Origin: Dysgonomonas sp. ZJ279
GTDB taxonomy: Bacteria > Bacteroidota > Bacteroidia > Bacteroidales > Dysgonomonadaceae
Direction of reading: 5' to 3'
Assembly (NCBI RefSeq): GCF_011039205.1
Contig: NZ_JAAKEL010000019.1
Span: forward strand, 1-62,912
Length of the DNA stretch: 62,912 nt
This document shows, one piece after another, positions 34,571 through 45,018 of this stretch; position 1 is the first letter of the stretch; every line of letters starts with the position of its first letter. Made by a program: the position numbers and the translations under genes. The notes under the pieces were generated by a model that worked only from the letters and a program-made list of their open reading frames with translations, had not been told where the DNA came from and did not search any database.

Positions 34571-35734
34571 CTATTTCTTCCCCTTCTTTGATTTCTTTCT
34601 TTTCTTATGCCAAATGATATATCCGGTGACCGGCAAACTGGCAATACCTAAACTCGCAAGAAAAACGATTATCTTACCCGGTAGTCCGCCAATAGCTCCA
34701 ACATGAATATCGTAGGTCATACGATAAAGCTTATCACCGGCAGACGAATCTTCGTAAGCAGTGCCATAGATACCACCACCTTCGAGTTCTTCCAGCGTAT
34801 TCTGATCGAAGAAACGAAAATGTCTTTTGTAATATGTATCATCATTCGCCGGATTGAAGCAAATGCGGTAAGCATCCGCTTTCTTGTTAGGAAAATCGAA
34901 CATAAATGTACCCTGCTCTCCTATCGGATACTCTTGCTTCACCTGTTGCCATAGTCGATCATCCAAGTTGAGAGTCGAGGCTGTCAATGTCGTATCAGAC
35001 AAAGCCGGTTTCCATTGTTTCAGTTCTTCTCCGCCCGAGATAACAGTATAATAAGAATTTGCGAACCATTTGAAACTCCATGTCAGACCGGTTATAGATA
35101 TTATAAGAGCGATTAGTGCCACATAGAATCCTATAACTTTATGCAAATCGTAATTGAGCTTATATGAATTTGATTTCCGCTTGATCGTAAGAATAGATTT
35201 CAACGATTTTCTATTCCATCTTTTAGGAATCCAAAGTACGATTCCCGAAATAGTTACAATAACAAATACCAGAACCGACCAACCCACAATAGGACGCCCA
35301 ACATCGTAAGGTAGCCACAGACTACGATGTCCTGCAAGAATGATTCTGAAAAAATCGCCTTTCAATGTCTGCTTATAAATATAATCTCCCGAGTAAGGAT
35401 TCAACATTAATATTGTATATCCATCCTCGTAATGATTATACGCAAGCGTGGCAGCCTTATCCCTCTTGCCATAGGCTACACCATAGATAACATTGGCGCT
35501 ATCGGCCGCCACTGCATATACATACTGGTTAGCTTTTTCTTTTAGCTCCGAAGGTGACAAAAACGGTCTATCTTGTATCTCCACATATTGCGATTGTTGA
35601 AAAATGCTTCGTAATTCTAATTGAAAAACGTAAATACATCCTGTGACAGCTACAATAAATATTACAAGTGACGAAAGTGCCCCGAGCCAAAGATGCAACC
35701 AGTAAGCTATTTTTCTAAATGATAGTTTTTTCAT
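34571..35734 (-). CDS. PepSY-associated membrane protein (iron uptake partner)
   Basis: The 387-residue protein has about four membrane helices: near 12-36 (WLHLWLGALSSLVIFIVAVT), about 148-170, 198-222 and 355-375. PepSY-type periplasmic stretches include YTILMLNPYSGDYIYKQTLK. Such proteins (PiuB/FoxB-like) lie beside siderophore receptors and may reduce ferric siderophore at the inner membrane. It is 8 bases after the TonB receptor gene, which supports this. A lysine-rich end (KKRKKSKKGKK) is cytoplasmic. Confidence 0.85.
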   Translation of the reverse strand: MKKLSFRKIAYWLHLWLGALSSLVIFIVAVTGCIYVFQLELRSIFQQSQYVEIQDRPFLSPSELKEKANQYVYAVAADSANVIYGVAYGKRDKAATLAYNHYEDGYTILMLNPYSGDYIYKQTLKGDFFRIILAGHRSLWLPYDVGRPIVGWSVLVFVIVTISGIVLWIPKRWNRKSLKSILTIKRKSNSYKLNYDLHKVIGFYVALIALIISITGLTWSFKWFANSYYTVISGGEELKQWKPALSDTTLTASTLNLDDRLWQQVKQEYPIGEQGTFMFDFPNKKADAYRICFNPANDDTYYKRHFRFFDQNTLEELEGGGIYGTAYEDSSAGDKLYRMTYDIHVGAIGGLPGKIIVFLASLGIASLPVTGYIIWHKKRKKSKKGKK

Positions 35735-35742
35735 TTCAACGA

Positions 35743-38106
35743 TCAGAAATTATAGGTAATACCCATTCTGAAGTTACGTTTAGGTTCGGACTGCCAATAA
35801 TATACATTACCCGACACAGAACCACTGTATAAATATCTATCGAAGACATTAAATACATTCAATCCTATTATCAAATTTCCTTTGCGCCAACCTGCAACCG
35901 CATCAAACTTATAATAATCAGGTAAACCCGACTTGCCATCGACAAGCCCTCCCCATGTACTACGATCAAGCATCGATGTCTGACCTCCACCAATATTGAA
36001 GCCTTTAAGAATACCTTCTGAAAACTGATATTTCAACCATATATTGAAAAGATGCTTAGCATGTCCTGGTAAACGCATACCAACAGGTCGTTTTTCGTTT
36101 ATCGATTTTGTCACTTTATAATCGGTATAAGCATAGTTGGCAACAACGCTCAACCCCTTAACGATTTCGCCCATCATATCGAATTCTACCCCTTGAGCTT
36201 TCGATTGACCAACTTGAATAAGGTAAGTTTCATCTCCTTTGTTATCAGGGTCAGAAGTTGTTTCATTATTTTTCATTATTTGATATACCGAAAGACTTGT
36301 ATTCCATCGACCACCAAACCACATACGTTTCAAACCTAATTCCCAATTACTACCGGTTATCGGTTTCACTTTATCTCCGCCACGGAGCAATCCCATTTGC
36401 GGACTGAAAGTTTGATCGAAAAGAGCATACACTGACGAGTTTTTATCCATAGAGAAACTAAGACCGACACGGGGTGAGAAATGTTTCTCATCAGTCACAG
36501 TAGTTCCATACGAATCATCTTTCACAAATGTGTAACGACCGGCAAGAGTTAATCTTAGTCTTTCGTCAAAGAAACCTAATTCGTCTTGCACATACAATCC
36601 TGTATACGATTGCGAAATTTGAGTAGTATTAGCTCTCTCTTTCATACTTCGGGTTCTGTCGAATTGAGGATATCCCCAATATGGATTACCCGATTTACGA
36701 TTTGTGTCATAAATATTATATGTACCAACTGAATCCAATGCATGAGTTTGGCTCCAGTCTCCCCAAAAATGTTTATCACCAATATCCAAACCTCCTAATA
36801 TACGATGGTTGACGGCTCCCGTTTTCACTTCTCCATTTACGAAGACCTGACCAAACTTCATCTCATTAATAGCATCACCTATACTTACGGTTCTGATCAT
36901 ATCACCATTGCTTGCCACAGATCCATACCACATCGAACTACCTTCTTTATTATAATTGAAATATGCAGCCTGAGCAGTCAACTTCCAGTTTTTACTCAAC
37001 TCATGTTGAAGATTTAGAATAAGGCTATGATCTTTTATAACTGTGGGTTCTAGCCCCGGTTCTAATATTGAGTAATCGTACGGAAGATCGGCATATCCAT
37101 TTGGAGAGAAACTGTAAAACGATCCTGTATTAGAAGATTGCATATATTGTAAAGCATATTCCGCTGTCAACTTCGTTTTATCATCTATATCGTATGTAAT
37201 AACCGGAGCAACGCTATATCTCTTATTGAATTCATATTGTCTGATCGAATTCATTGTTTGCCCCATCAGGTTTAAACGATATAATAGCTTACCTTCTTTA
37301 TCCATTACACCATCTAGGTCTAATGTAGCACGATACAGATCGTTGCTACCGAACATAAACGAAGCTTGTCCTCTTCTCTGTCCTGTGGGTTTCTTCATTA
37401 CCACATTATAAATACCACTGGGTTCACCGTTCGACATCATAAAGCCGGCTGGTCCTTTTACAAATTCGATACGTTCTACAAAGCTCATATCCTCCGTTAG
37501 AGGCCCCCAGTTGGACGTTACATTCATACCTTCGCGAAATGCAGCAGCACGGCTACCACGCATGTTTACGCGCGTATACGAATCGCCCCAGTGCTCAAGA
37601 CGGGTTACCCCGCTGACATTACGGGTAATACCGTCGCTCATACTGGTTATTTGCTGATCGAGCATTATATCGCTATTGATAACTTGTATATTCTGAGGAA
37701 TCTGAATCAATGGTTCATTGAGACGAATAGAACCCGATATACGTTGAGTAGTATATTTATGAGCTTGAGCCGAGACAACAACCTCACCCAAATTCTGAGC
37801 AGATTCTTCCAATATAATTACCGGAACATCCGTTATCTCCGTATTTGAACGGACAGCTACATCGATTGTCCTTGTTTTATAATTGAGTAAAGAAACTGTC
37901 AATTTATAATTACCGGGATTTATATTTTTGATCATAAATACACCTAAAGAGTCGGTTATGCTACCACTCTGGGTACCAACTATATGAACAGCTACATATT
38001 CGAGATTTTCACCGTCCGAACTTTTTACTGATCCCCGAATATCTTTGGCCTGACAAAAAACAGTAATACAGCACAGAATAAGTAGCAAAATGCTATTTTT
38101 TTTCAT
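35743..38106 (-). CDS. TonB-dependent siderophore receptor
   Basis: The preferred start is the ATG at 38106, which gives a signal peptide (MKKNSILLLILCCITVFCQA); the frame runs upstream to 38208. A carboxypeptidase-regulatory-like domain follows (DIRGSVKSSDGENLEYVAVH), then the plug (LIQIPQNIQVINSDIMLDQQ, MRGSRAAAFREGMNVTSNWG) and a 22-strand barrel ending in the expected aromatic (FRMGITYNF). The FhuE/FoxA-like sequence suggests hydroxamate-type ferric siderophores. It forms an operon with the PepSY gene. No Fur box was identified by eye. Confidence 0.92.
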   Translation of the reverse strand: MKKNSILLLILCCITVFCQAKDIRGSVKSSDGENLEYVAVHIVGTQSGSITDSLGVFMIKNINPGNYKLTVSLLNYKTRTIDVAVRSNTEITDVPVIILEESAQNLGEVVVSAQAHKYTTQRISGSIRLNEPLIQIPQNIQVINSDIMLDQQITSMSDGITRNVSGVTRLEHWGDSYTRVNMRGSRAAAFREGMNVTSNWGPLTEDMSFVERIEFVKGPAGFMMSNGEPSGIYNVVMKKPTGQRRGQASFMFGSNDLYRATLDLDGVMDKEGKLLYRLNLMGQTMNSIRQYEFNKRYSVAPVITYDIDDKTKLTAEYALQYMQSSNTGSFYSFSPNGYADLPYDYSILEPGLEPTVIKDHSLILNLQHELSKNWKLTAQAAYFNYNKEGSSMWYGSVASNGDMIRTVSIGDAINEMKFGQVFVNGEVKTGAVNHRILGGLDIGDKHFWGDWSQTHALDSVGTYNIYDTNRKSGNPYWGYPQFDRTRSMKERANTTQISQSYTGLYVQDELGFFDERLRLTLAGRYTFVKDDSYGTTVTDEKHFSPRVGLSFSMDKNSSVYALFDQTFSPQMGLLRGGDKVKPITGSNWELGLKRMWFGGRWNTSLSVYQIMKNNETTSDPDNKGDETYLIQVGQSKAQGVEFDMMGEIVKGLSVVANYAYTDYKVTKSINEKRPVGMRLPGHAKHLFNIWLKYQFSEGILKGFNIGGGQTSMLDRSTWGGLVDGKSGLPDYYKFDAVAGWRKGNLIIGLNVFNVFDRYLYSGSVSGNVYYWQSEPKRNFRMGITYNF

Positions 38107-38268
38107 TGTTAAGAGTGTTTTTATTGAATTTATTTTTACGTTGGTAAAACGACGCAAAGGAAAAGAAAGATCAACACTGCGGCAATCCCTAAATATTGCT
38201 ATATTCACTAATAAAAATCATTATAATTAGTGAGTGCATTCTTTTTAGCGGTATATGAATATTTTTTA

Positions 38269-38276
38269 TAATTTTG
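38269..38276 (+). promoter_or_regulatory. promoter -7 box of yebC-like gene
   Basis: TAATTTTG matches TAnnTTTG; a TTTT stretch lies about 20 bases before it. Start codon at 38320. Confidence 0.6.
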
Positions 38277-38319
38277 CATACAGAAAATTTATTACCGTAC
38301 ATATATATATAGAAAAACT

Positions 38320-39045
38320 ATGGGAAGAGCTTTTGAATATCGCAAAGCAACTAAGATGAAACGCTGGGGCAATATGGCTCGTGTGTTCACTAAACTTGGT
38401 AAACAAATTACAATAGCAACTAAAGAGGCTGGTCCTGAACCTGATACAAATCCTCGTCTTCGTGTATTGATGCAACAAGCGAAGAAAGAGAATATGCCGA
38501 AGGAAAATGTCGAGCGCGCTATAAAGAAAGCTACAGCCAAAGACGGTGCCGACTACAAAGAGGTTTTGTATGAAGGATATGGCCCTTATGGTATTGCTAT
38601 CGCTGTGGAAACAGCTACCGACAATCCGACCCGTACTGTTGCCAACATACGCAGCTACTTCAATAGACTTGGTGGTTCGCTAGGGACATCGGGTAGCCTT
38701 GAATTCTTGTTCGATCATAAATGTGTTTTCAAAATAGCACCCAAAGAAGGTGTTTCGCTCGAAGATCTGGAACTGGAACTTATCGATTATGGTGTAGATG
38801 AAATAGAAAACGATGACGAGGATATCATTCTTTACGGAGAATTCAAGTCGTATTCTGATATTCAAAAATATCTTGAAGAAAATGAATTTGAAATTCATAG
38901 TGCAGAATTCGAACGCATCCCGAATGATCTGAAAGAGCTTAATAAAGAACAACAAGAGCAAATACAGAAACTTCTCGACAAATTTGAAAATGACGAAGAT
39001 GTTCAGAATGTATTCCACAATATGAAAGAAGATATAGAGGAATAA
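38320..39045 (+). CDS. YebC/PmpR family protein
   Basis: The 241-residue protein matches the family over the full length: MGRAFEYRKATKMKRWGNMA, PEPDTNPRLRVLMQQAKKEN, MPKENVERAIKKA, YEGYGPYGIAIAVETATDNP, RTVANIRSYFNRLGGSLGTS. YebC proteins act as DNA-binding regulators or, as shown for some members, help ribosomes through proline-rich stretches. A terminator follows. Confidence 0.95.
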   Translation: MGRAFEYRKATKMKRWGNMARVFTKLGKQITIATKEAGPEPDTNPRLRVLMQQAKKENMPKENVERAIKKATAKDGADYKEVLYEGYGPYGIAIAVETATDNPTRTVANIRSYFNRLGGSLGTSGSLEFLFDHKCVFKIAPKEGVSLEDLELELIDYGVDEIENDDEDIILYGEFKSYSDIQKYLEENEFEIHSAEFERIPNDLKELNKEQQEQIQKLLDKFENDEDVQNVFHNMKEDIEE

Positions 39046-39068
39046 TAACTCTGTTAAATTATATAACT

Positions 39069-39098
39069 AAAACTGCAAGAATTACACCTTGCAGTTTT
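39069..39098 (+). terminator. terminator after yebC-like gene
   Basis: AAAACTGCAAG (39069-39079) pairs with CTTGCAGTTTT (39088-39098), with eight T from 39095. Confidence 0.9.
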
Positions 39099-39104
39099 TT
39101 TTAT

Positions 39105-39112
39105 TACATTTG
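39105..39112 (+). promoter_or_regulatory. promoter -7 box of T9SS plug gene
   Basis: TACATTTG matches TAnnTTTG, 24 bases before the start at 39136. Confidence 0.6.
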
Positions 39113-39135
39113 CGTATACCCATTTCTATATCCCA

Positions 39136-40392
39136 ATGAATAGATTCAAACTTACTGTCATCTTTCTATTGACCTGTATTACAGCATGGTCGCAAGCTTA
39201 TAGAACACTAGCTATATCGCCCGAAATACATACTATTGAGGTGAATATAAATGGCGATTGGAATAGAGAGCCTATCATGAAGCTAAACAGCAATGAATAT
39301 GTCCATATTGGGTTTGACCGGATTTCAGAAAATTCGTTTCACAGACTGAGATACCGCATTACACACTGTGATGCCAATTGGAAAAAATCGAAAGAATTAT
39401 CCGATATAGAATATCTCGATGGATTTAACGATAATCCGATAGAAGATGACGCTCCATCTATAAATACGACAATGATATATACACATTTCAATCTGGATAT
39501 TCCAAATAGAGATGTGAAATTGAGGTTTGCAGGAAATTATGCAGTAGAGGTATACGAAGAAGATAATCCTGATAACATACTGCTAATGGCATGTTTTTCG
39601 GTACTCGACACAAAGGTAAATGTCGGTTATGTGATATCGACAAATACAGATATAGATTCAAATAAGGAACACCAGCAATTAGGAATCACCGTCAATTTTC
39701 CCAATCTAAGTATTCGGGAGCCACTGTCTGAACTAAAAGTATTCGTTCAACAGAATAACAGAATAGATAATGAACGACAATTGACCAAACCAAGCTTTAT
39801 AAATACCAGTAGAATGATCTATGAGCACAGTCGTGATCTCATATTTGAAGCAGGAAACGAATATCGCCGATTCGAAACCGGTAGTTACAGAGCTAATGGC
39901 ATGAATGTTGCGCATATCAAATACGACAAGCCTTATTATTCGATGTATATAGCTACTGACAATGTACGGGCAAATCGCTCTTACAGTTACGACCAAGACC
40001 AAAACGGACGTTTCGTAATACGTAGCCGAGAAAGCAATTTCAGCGACACTGAGGCCGATTATTTCTTCACTCATTTTACGTTAGCGATGAACGAACCTCT
40101 ACTTGAAAGTATCTATATAAACGGAGACTTTACAAATAATACATTCTCTGATAAATATGAGATGAAATACGATTATAATACAAAAGAATACAAACTCACT
40201 TTATTACTAAAACAAGGATTGTATAATTATCAATACCTCACCAAAATGGGGAATAATTATTCAACAGGCACAATCGAAGGGAATTACTTCGAGACAGAAA
40301 ACGAATACACTATTTTTGTCTATTATCGACCTATCGGAGAACGATATGACAGCCTTATTGGATTAACAAGGCTACAATCGAGAGAGAAATAG
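39136..40392 (+). CDS. type IX secretion plug protein (DUF5103)
   Basis: The 418-residue protein has a signal peptide (MNRFKLTVIFLLTCITAWSQ). The body matches DUF5103: LAISPEIHTIEVNINGDWNR, FHRLRYRITHCDANWKKSKE, IPNRDVKLRFAGNYAVEVYE, then YIATDNVRANRSYSYDQDQN. The plug blocks the SprA translocon from the periplasm when no cargo is passing. Standing alone from other T9SS genes is normal. Confidence 0.85.
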   Translation: MNRFKLTVIFLLTCITAWSQAYRTLAISPEIHTIEVNINGDWNREPIMKLNSNEYVHIGFDRISENSFHRLRYRITHCDANWKKSKELSDIEYLDGFNDNPIEDDAPSINTTMIYTHFNLDIPNRDVKLRFAGNYAVEVYEEDNPDNILLMACFSVLDTKVNVGYVISTNTDIDSNKEHQQLGITVNFPNLSIREPLSELKVFVQQNNRIDNERQLTKPSFINTSRMIYEHSRDLIFEAGNEYRRFETGSYRANGMNVAHIKYDKPYYSMYIATDNVRANRSYSYDQDQNGRFVIRSRESNFSDTEADYFFTHFTLAMNEPLLESIYINGDFTNNTFSDKYEMKYDYNTKEYKLTLLLKQGLYNYQYLTKMGNNYSTGTIEGNYFETENEYTIFVYYRPIGERYDSLIGLTRLQSREK

Positions 40393-40477
40393 TGAGCTCA
40401 TGTACTTAAATATTCTTAATAGCTAAATTATAGTAAAATATAGCAAGCGATAAACTGGTGCAAACCCTTTTTTTTAA

Positions 40478-40485
40478 TAAATTTG
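40478..40485 (+). promoter_or_regulatory. promoter -7 box of TamB-like gene
   Basis: TAAATTTG matches TAnnTTTG. The transcript would start close to 40492, which is only about 15 bases before the ATA at 40507. Confidence 0.5.
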
Positions 40486-40551
40486 TAGTACTAAAAATAT
40501 CGCGCTATAAAACGATTTAAGCATATATTTCTAACCTTTCTGGGTGTAATC

Positions 40552-43500
40552 TTGGGACTGATCACGTTAGTATTCGGATTACTGAATATGCCGGCAGTGC
40601 AGGAATATGCCAAAGGTATTATTGTTGACGAGCTTAAAGCTAAGATAGGCACAGAATTAGGCATAGGAAAACTTAGCTTCCAACCGTTCAACTCCATCCA
40701 GTTGGATAGCGTTTACCTTTACGATCAATCGAACGAAAAAGTATTAATGGCAGATAGAATATCAGCCAGCATCGATCTTTTTGCTTTAGCTAAGAGTAAG
40801 ATAGTTATTACCTCTGCATGGCTGTCTGACTTCGAAGTCCATTTATCAAAAGATTCTACGAATGCGCCATTGAATATTCAGTACATTATCGAAGCATTCA
40901 AATCAAAAGACGATAAACCTAAAAGTCAGCTCGACATCAAGTTGAGTGCTGTTAATATTTCGAACGGACAATTTTATTACAATGTAAAAGACAAACCCGC
41001 TAAAGAGAATATATTCGATGAAAATCACATACAGGTTTCGAATCTAAACGCAAAACTCGCTCTAAAATCACTCCTACCCGACTCTCTCAACATCCAGATA
41101 AAGAGTATAAACCTAAAGGAGAAAAGCGGACTTGAAATCACAAATCTTACCGGTCGGCTTATCACTCAAGACAATAAAGCGTACCTGAGAGGGTTCAGAC
41201 TCGATATGCCTTCATCATTTCTACAGTTCGACAAATGCGAAGTCAATCTTGCTCAACCTGCGGATTCGATACATGCAGACATTCTCGATTACGCGAACCT
41301 AGATCTTATAATTGCACCATCGTACATAGCGCCCAAAGATGTATCAGCCTTTGTACCGCTTCTGAAAAACTTCAACAATTATGTGACATTGAGAGGGCAT
41401 ATATCGGGAACGATAGACAATCTACAAGTAGAAGATTTCTCACTCGACTTAGGCGATAAGATGCACCTCATCTCGAATGTAGAAATAAAGGATCTAAGAC
41501 AGTCTGATAAGATGTACATACTCGGAAGCATAGATAACCTGACTGTTAGTAGTGAAGGAATACAAGAAATAGTCGGCAATCTTTCCAAAAACAAAAATAA
41601 ACTGCCAAAGCAAATAACCAATCTGGGGACTATCTCGTTCCAAGGTGATATATCGGGATATCTCAACCAATTGACTGCATTTGGTAGCCTAGATACACAA
41701 CTTGGCATCGTCAAGACAGATATACTTTTTGGAATCAATCCGACAAAAGGAATAAACTCATACGCAAAAGGAAAAGTATATACCTCAAATTTCGATTTAG
41801 GCAGGCTATTAGACAATAAAGATATTGGCAAAACATCTCTAAATATTACTGTTGACCTCGAACAACCCAAATACGGAAAGCTAAGGGGCAATGCGCAAGG
41901 TATAATTCACGATTTTGCATATAAAACTTACGAATATAAAGATATCACGTTCGACGCGGATTATGATGGTCTGCGTGTGGATGGAAAGTTACATGCAAAC
42001 ACGCCCAATGGAGAATTAAATATAAAAGGTTTATTCGATTTATCGGATAAAAATTTACCGGAACTCAATTTCGAAGCCCACGCATACAATCTGGAATTAG
42101 ACGATTTGAAGTTGGCAGATAAATTAAAAGACTCTAATCTGTCTTTCGTTATGCGTGCTAATTTCAAAGGAGCAAATATAGACGATGCAGTAGGCTACCT
42201 TAAAATAGATACGTTGGATTTTGTGAGTGGAGATAAACATTTCCATATGAATCAGTTTTTGATAGAAGCGTCGAAAGATTCTGCTATGAATCAATTGAAT
42301 ATAAAATCGGATATACTAAATGGTGAAGTTAGGGGGGCGTATTCTTTCACCACGATGGCTAATAGTGTATTGCAAACACTGCATCCTTATTTACCAGCAT
42401 TAATCAACGCTCCGCAAAAAAAGAAGCCGGACGAAAAAGAAAATAATCTGACATTCGAGTTTCAGATAAATAATTCAGAGAGCCTGAGTAATATTCTCAA
42501 TTTACCTGTAGTGGTACTTAGCCCTGCCAAAATTATAGGATTTTATAATAATGTTCAGGATAAATTTAAAGTAGAGGTATTTGCTCCATCAATTAAAGCT
42601 GCAGGATCAAATATAAAATCGGGATATGTTGTCGCTGACAATCAGAATAACTTGATTACGACTAAAGTGAATCTACTGATGGCCGGCAAAAATAATTCGA
42701 TTAACGACATTGCACTTACAGCAACTGCATCAAATAATCTTGTTACCACTAACATAACGTTTGCAAACGATGGAAAACAGAAAGCCAAAGGAGAATTTGC
42801 AATCTCAACTTTGTTTACAAGAGAAAATAAAGAGCCATTGCAAATCGATGTAGATGTATTACCGAGTGAACTAGTCCTAAACAATGCCGTTTGGAAAATG
42901 GAACAATCACACATCCATATACAGGAAAACATTGTCGGAATTGATAATTTTCTGGTATATAATGATGATGGTAGTCAGGAAATAAAAATCAACGGGAAGT
43001 ACTCGAATAACAGTCCTAAAGAAATTTTAAAGACTGAACTCAAGAATATTAATCTTGAATATATATTTCAAACACTTGCTATCGATGTCCTGAAATTTGG
43101 CGGAAAAGCAACGGGTAGTTTATTTCTTTCGAGCATAGAAAAGAAACCTTATGCTAATACGAATCTGGAAGTAGAAGATTTCAAATTTAATGGCACTGAA
43201 CTCGGTAAACTGAAACTATTCAGTGAGCTTGACGACGAAACGAATAAAGTTATTCTTAGCGGAGCAATAATAAGTAAAGAAAACAAAACGACGAATGTAG
43301 ACGGATCCATCGATCCGATAAAACAAGCCTTGTCTATCAACTTTGACGCTGATAGTATTGATATCGGCTTTTTAAAGACATATGCAGAAACCATATTCAG
43401 CAACATAAGTGGCAGGGGAACAGGGAAAGTACATTTATTCGGTAATTTCTCTAAAGTTACAGTCGAGGGAGATGCATATATTCAAGACGGAAATATTGGC

Positions 43501-45018
43501 ATTTCCTTCTTAAATACGAACTATTCGTTCTCCGACACAATCCATCTTAAAAAAGACTTGATCTATTTTAATGATATAGTATTTACCGACGATAATAAAA
43601 ATACAGCCATAGGAACAGGAAAAGTAGCACATGATTTCTTTGCTAATTTTATGTACTATGTCGATTTATCGGCAAATAAATTTATGGTTTACAATGCTAC
43701 CGAAAAACAAAATCCATTATTTTTTGGTAAAGTATTTGGTAGTGGTAAAGGAACTATAAGTGGTGATGAAAGTGCAGTGAATATAGATATCAGTATGCGA
43801 ACTGAAGAAAATACAGCTGTTCGTATGAACTTTATGGATAATATTGTAAATGAATATACATTTATCACATATAAAGATAAGAATGCACCTACCGATTCAC
43901 TAACGGCTGAAGCTCCTATTTTACTAGCTCCGATCAAAACAGAATCGGGGATGGAAATAAATATGAATTTCTATATTGACGCTACGCCCGATGCTGTTGT
44001 CGAATTAGTAATGGACCCTGTTGGTGGAGATATTCTTCGCGGTGTTGGAAACGGAACAATGCAGTTTCAATGGAACAGTAACGCATCTCCACGCCTTTAT
44101 GGAACTTATAATATCAACCGTGGAAATTACAATTTCACGTTCCAACGACTGATGGAACGTAACTTTGCTATTCAGGATGGTAGCAGTGTACAATTCAGAG
44201 GTGATCCATTCGAAGCTATTCTGGACGTGAGTGCGGTATACAAAATAACAGCAAGTCTAAATGACCTCGATAGACAATTAGCTGTGCAATCGGGACAAAC
44301 AACTATCCCTGTTAATTGTATATTGAAGTTATCCGGACCATTAAAGCATCCGAATGTTGGGCTAGACATATCGTTCCCAACGGCAGACGCCGAAGTAGAG
44401 CGTCAGGTAAAGAGCATTATCAATACAGAAGATATGATAAACAAACAGGTAACATATCTGCTGCTGCTGTCTAAATTCTACAGTCCCGATTTTGCTAATA
44501 CCGATCAAAAGACATCCGATTTTGCGGCTGTCGCTTCCGCAACTCTCTCTAACCAACTAAGTAAAATAGTAAACCAGATAGATAAAAGATGGCAATTGGG
44601 CACTAATATCCGCACAAGTGATTCTGAATTCACAACTACCGAGGTCGAATTGATACTTTCGAGCCAGTTGTTAAACGACAGACTACTTCTCAATGGAAAC
44701 TTTGGTTATCGGGATGACCCATATATTAAAAGTGAGGCTGCACTTATTGGTGATGTTGACTTAGAATATCTACTGGACAATTCGGGTAGTTGGCGTGTAA
44801 AAGCTTATAATCACTATAACGAGAAATACTATTATACAGGTAACGCATCGCAAACACAAGGTGTAGGTATTGTCTACAAAAAAGACTTCGACAAATTAAA
44901 AGACTTATTTATCAAACCTAAAAATAGACTTAATAAGAAAGATTCAATAAAAATAATCGTTCCCGATTCCATAACAAAAGGAAGCACATTAAGCCCTTTC
45001 ATTAAAATAAAAGAATGA
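40552..45018 (+). CDS. TamB/AsmA-like outer-membrane biogenesis protein
   Basis: The protein has an N-terminal membrane anchor, long repeated beta-strand AsmA/TamB segments (about 20-1150), and a C-terminal DUF490/TamB domain (MQFQWNSNASPRLYGTYNIN, then LDISFPTADAEVERQVKSII and a late barrel-like end). TamB-like proteins bridge the membranes and carry lipid or help outer-membrane protein assembly. The coordinates use the TTG at 40552; the true frame runs back to 40495, adding KRFKHIFLTFLGVI in front. No ATG is available there, only an ATA at 40507. The stop overlaps the methyltransferase start by four bases. Confidence 0.85.
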   Translation: MGLITLVFGLLNMPAVQEYAKGIIVDELKAKIGTELGIGKLSFQPFNSIQLDSVYLYDQSNEKVLMADRISASIDLFALAKSKIVITSAWLSDFEVHLSKDSTNAPLNIQYIIEAFKSKDDKPKSQLDIKLSAVNISNGQFYYNVKDKPAKENIFDENHIQVSNLNAKLALKSLLPDSLNIQIKSINLKEKSGLEITNLTGRLITQDNKAYLRGFRLDMPSSFLQFDKCEVNLAQPADSIHADILDYANLDLIIAPSYIAPKDVSAFVPLLKNFNNYVTLRGHISGTIDNLQVEDFSLDLGDKMHLISNVEIKDLRQSDKMYILGSIDNLTVSSEGIQEIVGNLSKNKNKLPKQITNLGTISFQGDISGYLNQLTAFGSLDTQLGIVKTDILFGINPTKGINSYAKGKVYTSNFDLGRLLDNKDIGKTSLNITVDLEQPKYGKLRGNAQGIIHDFAYKTYEYKDITFDADYDGLRVDGKLHANTPNGELNIKGLFDLSDKNLPELNFEAHAYNLELDDLKLADKLKDSNLSFVMRANFKGANIDDAVGYLKIDTLDFVSGDKHFHMNQFLIEASKDSAMNQLNIKSDILNGEVRGAYSFTTMANSVLQTLHPYLPALINAPQKKKPDEKENNLTFEFQINNSESLSNILNLPVVVLSPAKIIGFYNNVQDKFKVEVFAPSIKAAGSNIKSGYVVADNQNNLITTKVNLLMAGKNNSINDIALTATASNNLVTTNITFANDGKQKAKGEFAISTLFTRENKEPLQIDVDVLPSELVLNNAVWKMEQSHIHIQENIVGIDNFLVYNDDGSQEIKINGKYSNNSPKEILKTELKNINLEYIFQTLAIDVLKFGGKATGSLFLSSIEKKPYANTNLEVEDFKFNGTELGKLKLFSELDDETNKVILSGAIISKENKTTNVDGSIDPIKQALSINFDADSIDIGFLKTYAETIFSNISGRGTGKVHLFGNFSKVTVEGDAYIQDGNIGISFLNTNYSFSDTIHLKKDLIYFNDIVFTDDNKNTAIGTGKVAHDFFANFMYYVDLSANKFMVYNATEKQNPLFFGKVFGSGKGTISGDESAVNIDISMRTEENTAVRMNFMDNIVNEYTFITYKDKNAPTDSLTAEAPILLAPIKTESGMEINMNFYIDATPDAVVELVMDPVGGDILRGVGNGTMQFQWNSNASPRLYGTYNINRGNYNFTFQRLMERNFAIQDGSSVQFRGDPFEAILDVSAVYKITASLNDLDRQLAVQSGQTTIPVNCILKLSGPLKHPNVGLDISFPTADAEVERQVKSIINTEDMINKQVTYLLLLSKFYSPDFANTDQKTSDFAAVASATLSNQLSKIVNQIDKRWQLGTNIRTSDSEFTTTEVELILSSQLLNDRLLLNGNFGYRDDPYIKSEAALIGDVDLEYLLDNSGSWRVKAYNHYNEKYYYTGNASQTQGVGIVYKKDFDKLKDLFIKPKNRLNKKDSIKIIVPDSITKGSTLSPFIKIKE

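Noticed and set aside
34571-38106. Cobalamin transport (btuB) partner for the BtuG-like gene
   Set aside because: The receptor plug and PepSY neighbour fit siderophore uptake; no riboswitch precedes it.
41235-41459. Overlapping 74-codon frame within the TamB-like gene
   Set aside because: Out of frame with a long conserved protein and rich in C, R and S; no independent start signals.
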